Made by a program: the position numbers and the translations under genes
Source of the DNA: Neoarius graeffei
Taxonomy: Eukaryota > Chordata > Actinopteri > Siluriformes > Ariidae
DNA length: 64,000 nt
Assembly (NCBI RefSeq): GCF_027579695.1
Contig: NC_083574.1
Span: forward strand, 44,222,559 to 44,286,558
Reading direction: 5' to 3'
Shown: positions 55,868 to 64,000 of the stretch, one piece after another
How the letters are laid out: every line of letters starts with the position of its first letter
Numbering within the stretch: position 1 is the stretch's first letter
The notes under the pieces: generated by a model
Told to the model about the DNA's origin: nothing
Seen by the model: the letters and a program-made list of their open reading frames with translations, nothing else
Databases searched by the model: none

Positions 55868-57327
55868 CAGTGATGCCTGAAAGTTTGTGAACCCTTGAGA
55901 ACTTTCTATATTTCTGCATAAATAGAAGCTAAAATATCATCAGCTGTTCAAACAAATCATAAAAGTAGATAATGAGAACTCAAACAAATGAGACAAAAAT
56001 ATTATACTTCGTCATTTATTTATTGAGGAAAATGATCCAATATTAAGTGAGTAGTAAAAGTATGTGAACCTTTAGATTTAGCAGTTAATTTGAAGGTGAA
56101 ATTCGAGTCCGGTGTTTTCAAATCAGTGGGATGATAATTAGGTGTGAGCGGGCACCCTGTTTTATTGGAAGAACAGGGATCTATCAAAGTCTGATCTTCA
56201 CAACACACATTTATGGAAGTGCATCACTGCGCAACTAAAAAGGATTTCTAAGAACCTCAGGAAAATGGTTGTTGATACTCATCAGGCTGGAAAGATAAAA
56301 AAAAAATAAATTTCCTCTAAAAATTTGGACTCCACCAATCCAAGATCCATGGAGGAAATCCAAAATCACCGTTACCTTCCAGGAGTGGTCGAACAACAAA
56401 GATCACTCCAAGAGCAAGGCATGTTAATAGACTGTGAGGTCTCAAAGGACCCCAGGGTAACTTCTAAGCAACTGAAGGCCTCTCTCACATTGGATAATGT
56501 TAAATGGTCATGAATCCACCATCAGGAGAACATTGAACAACCAAATGGTATGCATGGCAGAGGGCAGAGTTGCAAGAGGAAAGCCACTGCTCTCCAAAAA
56601 GAACACTGCTGCCTGATTACAGTTTGTTAAAGATAATGTGGACAAGCCAGAAGGCTATTGGAAAAATTTTATGGATGGATGAGACCAAAATAGAACTTTT
56701 TGGTTTAAATGAGAAGAGCTAAGCTTGGAGAAAGGAAAACGCTGCATTCCAGCATATGATCCTTATCCCATCTGTGAAACATGGTGGTGGTAGTAGTATT
56801 ATGGTTTGGGTCTGTTTTGCTGCACCTCGGCCAGGATGGCTTTCCGTCACTGACAGAACCATGAATTCTGAATTATTCCATTGAATTCTAAAAGTAAATA
56901 TCAGGACATCTTACCATGAACTGAATCTTAAGAGAAAGTGGGTCATGCAGCAAGACAACGACCCTAAGCACACAAGTCGTTCTATGAAAGAATGGTTAAC
57001 GAAGAATCAAGTTAATGCTTTGGAATGGCAGAGTCAAAGTCCTGACCTTAATCCAATCGAAATGTTGCGTGAGCAGTTCATGTGAGGAATCCCACCAACA
57101 TCTCAGAGTTGAAGTAGTTTTGTACAGAGGAATGGGCTAAAATTCCTCCAAGCTGATGTGATTTTCCTTAATAAATAAATGACCAAGTATAATATTTTCT
57201 TCTCAGTCATTTAATTTGGTTCTTATTATCTACTTTTAGGACTTGTGTGAAAATCTGTTGTTTTCAGTCATATTTATGCAGAAATGTAGAAAATCCTAAA
57301 GGGCTCACACACATTCAAACGCCACAG
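55868..57327 (+). mobile_element. Tc1-like transposon, family 1, copy 5, decayed
   Basis: Left CAGTGATGCCTGAAAGTTTG after TA (55866-55867) and right CATTCAAACGCCACAG before TA (57328-57329). Transposase blocks can be followed on the plus strand (GYWKNFMDG-like stretch near 56660, QQDNDPKHTSRS near 56950, [11 protein letters not shown] near 57040), but with many shifts and stops. It also carries TGA at the codon shared with copies 3 and 4. It is the oldest-looking copy of the family here. Confidence 0.85.
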
Positions 57328-57528
57328 TAAACAGTGCTTGATAATAGGTAAGGAATAAAACACAACAGGGGATGCTGTTAATGGAAAATAAATGATAGGG
57401 TGGCGTGATCCAGTCTAACACACAGCATTTTGCCAAGAATTGCAATTCTTATTAAAGAACATCAACCTGCTACCACAAGAAGTTGATTATTTTCTCATAA
57501 CAGCACATCCCAAAGCGTTTTATTCACC

Positions 57529-58073
57529 TTATACCACAGCAATTTCCCAATGATTACATTTTTACTTATTAAAGGAGGACATATTGTGCGTTTTATCCAT
57601 TTTGTTATATTTCATCTTGTGGAACATCCATGAAACAAGTTAATTCCGGTTATTACGTACTGTATGCTAGTACCACCGTAAAGTTGTTTCCTCATCACAA
57701 TCGCTTCTTTCTCTCTCTTCAAACTGATGAGGCTAAAACGACATCTTGTCATTTTACCAATAAATCCAAAAGCTCTCCAGAAAACTTAAAAAGTTACAGC
57801 TTCACCTCTGACCATTCCAAATCGCTGACACTGGAGACTCCTTCCAGTAATGCTAAATAAATGTCTCCTCATAGAAAAGGTTATATTACACACACATTAT
57901 ATATATAAGATCTGTTCTTGTGTAGTGTCAGCCATACAAGCCCTGTGTGAGCTGTTACTATAGAAACGATCGTGTTCTCAAGCGCGTTGGCACTACTAAT
58001 CGAACTGCTGTTATAGATTTATTAAAATCTTCTGACCAATCAGAATTGAGAATTCAACAGTGCTGTGGTATAA
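57529..58073. mobile_element. Non-autonomous TIR element
   Basis: TTATACCACAGCA at the left and TGCTGTGGTATAA at the right are perfect 13-bp inverted repeats, 545 bp apart. No transposase inside. Target duplication not evident. Confidence 0.6.
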
Positions 58074-58330
58074 TCAAGCTTAACCCAATCTAACAGCAAA
58101 TACCAAATATTATAAATAACACTGGGGACTGGGAAGATACACATTCTTGAGCCTGTTTAAAAAAAAAAAAAGTTCCAAAACGTGTGTGCATGGATTAAAA
58201 GAATGCAGCATGCAAGACTGAAATCAGTGGCTGCACAGTTGGCCATCTGTACACATCAATCCATGCTAGTACAGTCCTAAAAGCCTGTAACAGTCCCTTT
58301 AACATCCCTTTCAGTGTCTCTCGCTCTCTT

Positions 58331-58381
<51 letters not shown>

Positions 58382-59027
58382 GACATGCAAAAAGCTCATT
58401 GGTGCCAAGCAAACCTGGATGCAGCATTGACATTCTTAGCTGACAGAGTGGAGGAAAAATACACTACACACAAAAAACTGAATGTTGGTGCTTGCGGACA
58501 CAGCCCTGCGCTGCTTCAACACACAAAGCAAAGATCCTCAGACACAAGAGCGATGTGAGACAGAGACACACTGGACGACAGGGTTTGGGAGGCGCAACTT
58601 ATCCAGTGGACACGCACTGCCAGTAGCCTCCACAACATTCAGCCCCATTCTCTCCCGAAGAAGAGACACAGAGAGAAAACCAGAGTTAGCACAGTCTCAC
58701 CAAAAGACACACAGCCACTCAGAACTCTAGAGCAACACACACAATTAAAGAAATACTCTGCCATCATATCAGTAGTGAATGTGCAGTTACCATGGACAGA
58801 AATTGTACTGAGGAAAGAATGAAAAATATGCGACTCAAGTCTAAGGGCAGTTGTTGGGGCAATATATATTATTATTATTATTATTATTACTACAAATTTC
58901 ATGTTACAGATTTTTGTAGAATTTGTTAACAATATTTGGAAATGAAGATAAATGTATATAATTTGTCCTTGGACTTTTTCCAAGAGGAAAGAATTCTTGG
59001 TTATGTACTACCAACATAACATTATAG
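58074..59027. other. MICAL3 intron with microsatellites
   Basis: (CT)n(CA)n at about 58315-58380 and (TTA)n at 58866-58888. No exon or element end seen in the remainder. Confidence 0.45.
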
Positions 59028-59208
59028 GCATTTAGTAGACGCTCTTATCCAGAATGACATACAACACACCCAGAGTAGCCTGGGGAGCACTTGGGGTTAG
59101 GTGCCTTGCTCAAGGGCACTTCAGCCATTTATGCTGGTCCAGGGAATCAAACTGACAACCTTTTGGTCCCAAAGCTGCTTCTTTAACCATGAGGCCACAT
59201 AAATACAA
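59028..59208 (-). mobile_element. tRNA-derived SINE, second family
   Basis: Minus-strand copy of the family at 31318-31495: tail complement GCATTTAGTAGACGCTCTTA at the left, tRNA-like head at the right. Confidence 0.75.
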
Positions 59209-59281
59209 AATCTTTGATAGTGCATGGATAACTGAAATTTGGTTCTGAAATTTACCAAATCACTTCTGTATTATTTTAAAG

Positions 59282-61990
59282 CAGGGGTTCTCAAACATTT
59301 GCGATCTGGGCCCCCCCCCCGACCGAAAAAAGATAGATAAGCTATTACTTATCATCATTATTATTATTGGGCTGGTTTTTTATTGTTGTGTATTATTACA
59401 ATGTTAGACAACACAGTCCGAGACTGAAAATGTTCAATTTTGCTCTATATTCCTTTTAAAAATTGCTGGATCCAGACACTGTTCTGGATCACCTCCAAAA
59501 TTTAAGTTCTTTGTTGGGCCAAGACACACATCTAGTAAAATTTTCATGAAAATCCATCTGTACATTTTCTTCTGCAAAGTTGCTAACAAACACATGAACG
59601 AACAAACAAACTCTACCAGAGTACTGGAGGTAGTGTTAATGGATGTCTCAGTGTGACACATGAGCCTGCTTTATTTGGCAGAGTTCTCGAATTCTCGGCT
59701 CAATAACAGCCTCAGGTCATCCTCAATCTGTGCGCAATTGCAGTAGTTAGTTTTGAGCGCGGTCAGTTTTGAACAGCCCGCCTCACACAAATATGTTGAC
59801 GCGAAAGGTAGGAGAATTTTTAAGGCAACGTCACAGAGCTGGGGGTCCTCCTGCGTCAGTGTTACCCAGAAGGATGCAAGAGAACAGGTGCTAGAAAGGT
59901 GCTTCAGCCTGCTGTCACTCTTCAGCTCAACAAGCTGCTTTTGCATTTGCAGTGACGAATCATTTGCGGTGCAAACAAACGGGTCCCGAACCCATGAAAA
60001 TGACCGGTAGTCCTCCTTGAAATAAGAAACTAACTACTGTTTAAGCCCAGACAGGTGATCTGCAGCTGATTGAAAAACAGAGGAGAAATCTCTGCCGTGT
60101 GCCTCAGTGATGAAGTCTGCGAGGCTGGGGAACAGGTCACAATTTCCGACAATTATGCGGTCATGCCACAGGACACGTTTTTGGATGAAAGCATCCACTC
60201 TTGCCCCTTTTCCACCAAAGCAGTTCCAGGGCTGGTTCGGGGCCAGTGCTTAGTTTGTAACCGGGTTTTCTGTTTCCACTGACAAAGAACTGGCTCTGGG
60301 GCCAGAAAAACCGGTTCCAGGCTAGCACCAACTCTCTGCTGGGCCAGAGGAAAGAACCGCTTACGTCAGCGGGGGGGCGGAGTTGTTAAGACCAACAACA
60401 ATAACAAGACCGCGAAAGATCGCCATTTTTAAGCGACGAGAAGCAGCAGCTGTACAAACGCGAAGTCATCCATTATTATTATTGTTGTTGTTGCTGCTGC
60501 TTCTTCCGTGTTGTTTTTGCTTCGATATTCGCGCCAAGGTTTATGCAAACGTAGCGACGTAACTGACGTATACAGCGACGTAATGACGTATACAGCGACG
60601 TAGCTGACGTATACAGCGACGTAGCTGACGTGTCTTCTCTTACCACTGCGAGTGATGGAAAAGCAAGCTGGTTCTCAGCTGGCTCGCAAGTTGAACGAGT
60701 TGTGAACCAGCACCGGCTCCGAACCAGCCCTGGAACTGATTTGGTGGAAAAGGGGTATCTGTCAGCAAGGACCAACACATTGGAATCCCGGCCTTGCAAA
60801 GACAGATTCAAAACTATTCAGTCTGTCAAATATGTCGACCAAATGCGACAAGGAAGCTAGCCACAGGGAATCATGGAAGTGCTTGGCCAGTTCCGAATTG
60901 CTTTCGGTCAAAAACAACAACTTCACCTCTTCTCGCAGCTCATACAAGCGCTGTAACACACTCCCTCTGGAAAGCCAGCGAACATCTGCGTGCCCAGAAC
61001 CCATTTCCTGACAGAGGACCCCGAATAACCGTGAGTTCAATGGACGCGACTTAATGTAATTTATCATCTGAACTGCCTGTTGAAGCACAGACTGGAAGAG
61101 CGTCAGCATTGTTTTTTAGCTGCAAGTGCCTTGCGATGGATCATGCAATGAGTCCATCTTGCTAACAGAGCTACCTGTTGAAGGCGTGTCACTAGGCCAC
61201 TCTCACGTCCTGTCAATTATCGCGCCCCATCGGTACAAATACCAACACACTTCTCCCAGACCAAGTCTGCATTTTTGACAAACGAGTCAATAAGATGAAA
61301 GATTGCTTCCCCAGTTGTACAGGTTTGAAGAGGAAGACAAAACAGAACATCCTCTTCAATCTCCTGGTCTTACGTAGGTAAGCACCTGAGCCTGCCCAGC
61401 AATATCAGTCGACTCATCTAACTGCAATGCATAGTAAGTTGTCTAACTAGTTGTCGCAATTGCTCCTTAACATCACTGGCCAAATCAGAGATCCTCCGAG
61501 CTACAGTGCTCTTGGATAGTGGAATGTCACTAAGTTTAGCGGTGGTGCTTTCCTCCAGCATTATTCTGCAAATATCCTGTGCTGCAGGCAAAATCAGTGT
61601 CTCGGCTATAGTACCCAAGTTTAGCTATTCTCTGGGAGACCACGTATGAAGCTTTGAGACATTGACTAGACACGGTGGTATGTTTGGTTATAGTGGACTT
61701 TTGTAGATGAAGGGCATCACACCTTTTGAAATAATCCACCGGTTTGTTTTTCCATGTCAAGGTGCTTGGTGTCCAAATGCCTCTTTAATTTGCACGGTTT
61801 CACGCTGTCATTGGCAAACACCTCCGCACAAACGACACATTGCGGACGTGGTTCCAGTGTGCCAGTCACAGAAAAACCGTATTGTAAATAACTTTCATCA
61901 TATTTGCGGACTTTTGGTTTTTTGGGAACCGGTGCATCAGTGGGACCAGCCCTTTTTTTTCACGAATTAGAAAATTTGTCCATATTGTTT
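59282..61990 (-). pseudogene. hAT/ZBED5-like transposase, broken
   Basis: Minus-strand blocks in order: a BED-type finger (about 61750-61945; CVVCAEVFANDSVKPCKLKR then HLDTKHL), an internal part (61418-61618; SKSTVARRISDLASDVKEQL), the RNase H-like part (60762-61109; SGHADVRWLSRGSVLQRLYE, FHDSLWLASLSHLVDIFDRL) and the C-terminal dimerisation region (59671-59946; DPQLCDVALKILLPFASTYL). Several shifts and stops plus a 556-bp insertion (60202-60757) break it. CAGGGGTTCTCAAACATTT at 59282 looks like the hAT terminal repeat. This matches the fish ZBED5/FAM200-like transposase class; it is a dead transposon copy rather than a host gene. Confidence 0.75.
60202..60757. mobile_element. Harbinger-like MITE inside the hAT pseudogene
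   Basis: Terminal repeats CCCCTTTTCCACCAAAGCAG and the inverse CTGATTTGGTGGAAAAGGGG continue inward through GTTCCAGGGCTGGTTC. TCT flanks both sides (60199-60201, 60758-60760). Excising it joins the transposase codons LVLADR and VDAFIQK. A small tandem array (ACGTATACAGCGACGTAGCTG type, about 60550-60630) lies inside. Confidence 0.75.
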
Positions 61991-61999
61991 ATTAACCCA

Positions 62000-62395
62000 A
62001 TAAAAGATCGTTATGCTGTAAGTGTGAACGTAGCAAAGGGACTTGCTCAGCTAAGCATGCTAGCACCTTACCACCACACACCAGACTTAGCTACGCTAAA
62101 GTGAGCAATCTACAAACCGTGCTTAATGTAATTAAGTTAAAATATAATTAACTGTGATACGGTGTTGGACCTTACAATTTTTAATTGAAGAAAAAAGGTG
62201 GAGGAAAGGAGAGAAAAAAATAGGAGAAAGAGTAGGTTGACAAGTAGGCAAAGGAGAAAGCAAACTGACAAGTAGGAAAGAGAGATGGTAAGATCGGATT
62301 GAAATGGAGTTTTAAAGAGAGAAAAGAGGGCTGAAATAGTCTTTACAAAGACTTTAAATTATTACTGCAATAGCAATACTGGAAGGCTAGCTATA
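62000..62395. other. MICAL3 intron with purine-rich tract
   Basis: 62185-62340 is GA-rich. No gene or element end recognised before the Tc1 copy. Confidence 0.4.
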
Positions 62396-63998
62396 CAGTG
62401 GGGCAAAAAAGTATTTAGTCAGTCACCAATTGTGCAAGTTCTCCCACTTAAAAAGATGAGAGAGGCCTGTAATTTTCATCATAGGTATACCTCAACTATG
62501 AGAGACAGAATGAGAAAAAAAAAATCCAGAAAATCACATTGTCTGATTTTTAAAGAATTTATTTGCAAATTATGGTGGAAAATAAGTATTTGGTCAATAA
62601 CAAAAGTTCATCTCAATACTTTGTTATATACCCTTTGTTGGCAATGACAGAGGTCAAACGTTTTCTGTAAGTCTTCACAAGGTTTTCACACACTGTTGCT
62701 GGTATTTTGGCCCATTCCTCCATGCAGATCTCCTCTAGAGCAGTGATGTTTTGGGGCTGTCGCTGGGCAACACGGACTTTCAACTCCCTCCAAAGATTTT
62801 CTATGGGGTTGAGATCTGGAGACTGGCTAGGCCACTCCAGGACCTTGAAATGCTTCTTACGAAGCCACTCCTTCATTGCCCGGGCGGTGTGTTTGGGATC
62901 ATTGTCATGCTGAAAGACCCAGCCACGTTTCGTCTTCAATGCCCTTGCTGATGGAAGGAGGTTTTCACTCAAGATCTCACGATACATGGCCCCATTCATC
63001 CTTTCCTTTACACGGATCAATCGTCCTGGTCCCTTTGCAGAAAAACAGCCTCAAAGCATGATGTTTCCACCCCCATGCTTCACAGTAGGTATGGTGTTCT
63101 TTGGATGCAACTCAGCATTCTTTCTCCTCCAAACACGACAAGTTGAGTTTTTACCAAAAAATTCTATTTTGGTTTCATCTGACCATATGACATTCTCCCA
63201 ATCCTCTTCTGGATCATCCAAATGCTCTCTAGCAAACTTCAGACGGGCCTGGACATGTACTGGCTTAAGCAGGGGGACACGTCTGGCACTGCAGGATTTG
63301 AGTCCCTGGCGGCGTAGTGTGTTACTGATGGTAGTCTTTGTTATTTTGGTCCCAGCTCTCTGCAGGTCATTCACTAGGTCCCCCCGTGTGGTTCTGGGAT
63401 TTTTGCTCACCGTTCTTGTGATCATTTTGACCCCACGGGGTGAGATCTTGCGTGGAGCCCCAGATCGAGGGAGATTATCAGTGGTCTTGTATGTCTTCCA
63501 TTTTCTAATAATTGCTCCCACAGTTGATTTCTTCACACCAAGCTGCTTACCTATTGCAGATTCAGTCTTCCCAGCCTGGTGCAGGTCTACAATTTTGTTT
63601 CTGGTGTCCTTTGACAGCTCTTTGGTCTTGGCCATAGTGGAGTTTGGAGTGTGACTGTTTGAGGTTGTGGACAGGTGTCTTTTATACTGATAACGAGTTC
63701 AAACAGGTGCCATTAATACAGGTAACGAGTGGAGGACAGAGGAGCCTCTTAAAGAAGTTACAGGTCTGTGAGAGCCAGAAATCTTGCTTGTTTGTAGGTG
63801 ACCAAATACTTATTTTACCGAGGAATTTACCAATTAATTCATTAAAAATCCTACAATGTGATTTCCTGGATTCTTTCCCCCCATTCTGTCTCTCATAGTT
63901 GAAGTGTACCTATGATGAAAATTACAGGCCTCTCTCATCTTTTTAAGTGGGAGAACTTGCACAATTGGCGGCTGACTAAATACTTTTTTGCCCCACTG
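62396..63998 (-). mobile_element. Tc1-like transposon, family 3, complete
   Basis: 1603 bp, starting CAGTGGGGCAAAAAAGTATTT and ending with the inverse; TA at 62394-62395 and 63999-64000, the last two bases of the window. The long terminal repeats include CCTGTAATTTTCATCATAGG on both sides. Its transposase has one stop (see next entry). Confidence 0.93.
62613..63635 (-). pseudogene. Family 3 Tc1 transposase with a single nonsense codon
   Basis: One frame runs from [20 protein letters not shown] (63635) to ITKY (62613), about 340 codons, interrupted only by TGA at 63051-63053. The stop falls in the conserved [16 protein letters not shown] block, where the family has Trp (TGG). DDE residues remain in [21 protein letters not shown] and DLNPIENLW. 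Apart from this change the copy looks recent. Confidence 0.9.
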
Positions 63999-64000
63999 TA

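Noticed and set aside
58482-58730. Possible MICAL3 exon or separate small gene
   Set aside because: No similarity to MICAL on the minus strand, and no supporting splice pattern or domain on either strand.
59671-61760. A host ZBED5/FAM200-type gene
   Set aside because: The blocks are in several frames with stops and carry a MITE; a hAT-like terminal repeat lies at one side, so a dead transposon fits better.

Overview
This window is eukaryotic and is best read as teleost fish DNA. The coding exons are short, have GT/AG introns and encode vertebrate proteins. The surrounding sequence is packed with fish-type repeats: many Tc1-like transposons with DD34E transposases, tRNA-derived SINEs, RTE/Rex3-, L2- and L1/Tx1-like LINEs, a sushi/Tf1-type chromovirus, hAT and probable Harbinger elements, and long (CA)n tracts. 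The species is not decidable by eye.

Two host genes lie head to tail on the minus strand. TTC38 is complete: 14 coding exons between 36535 (ATG) and 2721 (stop), reading through every junction to a 466-residue protein. An ETS-like motif and a perfect CRE (TGACGTCA) lie 70-110 bp upstream of its ATG. Upstream of TTC38, the last three coding exons of a MICAL-family gene (best match MICAL3) lie at 49166-55416. The rest of that gene is beyond the right edge.

Nearly everything else is mobile DNA, much of it nested, and it accounts for most of the 34 kb length of TTC38. Region by region: 889-2708, a hAT element with 8-bp target duplications sits 12 bp past the TTC38 stop codon and carries a second inverted-repeat element. 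3638-9180 (intron 11), an RTE/Rex3-like LINE is split exactly by a Tc1 copy and by an L2-like LINE. 10994-16445 (intron 9), a full-length Ty3/gypsy chromovirus with intact gag and pol, 5-bp duplications, a probable self-priming site and a candidate -1 frameshift site. 17.6-19.2 kb (intron 8), a Tc1 remnant with a SINE. 21.54-26.27 kb (intron 5), a three-layer nest. 26.6-30.56 kb (intron 4), a Tc1 copy containing a LINE that itself contains a Harbinger-like element. 32.2-36.2 kb (intron 1), another nest holding an intact Tc1 transposase.

The TTC38-MICAL3 intergenic stretch (36.9-47 kb) holds an inverted SINE pair, three Tc1-like copies, a broken L1/Tx1-like LINE interrupted by a solo LTR and a TIR element, and a tandem-structured repeat. 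The MICAL3 introns hold a Tc1 copy with an almost intact transposase, a TIR element built from about 180-bp tandem units, a decayed Tc1, a broken BED-finger hAT transposase and, ending exactly at the last base of the window, a Tc1 of a third family broken by one nonsense codon.

No rRNA, true tRNA or CRISPR features were seen. The most unusual points are the element-derived TTC38 3' end, the self-primer and tRNA-like box arrangement in the chromovirus LTR, and a nonsense codon shared at one site by three Tc1 copies.
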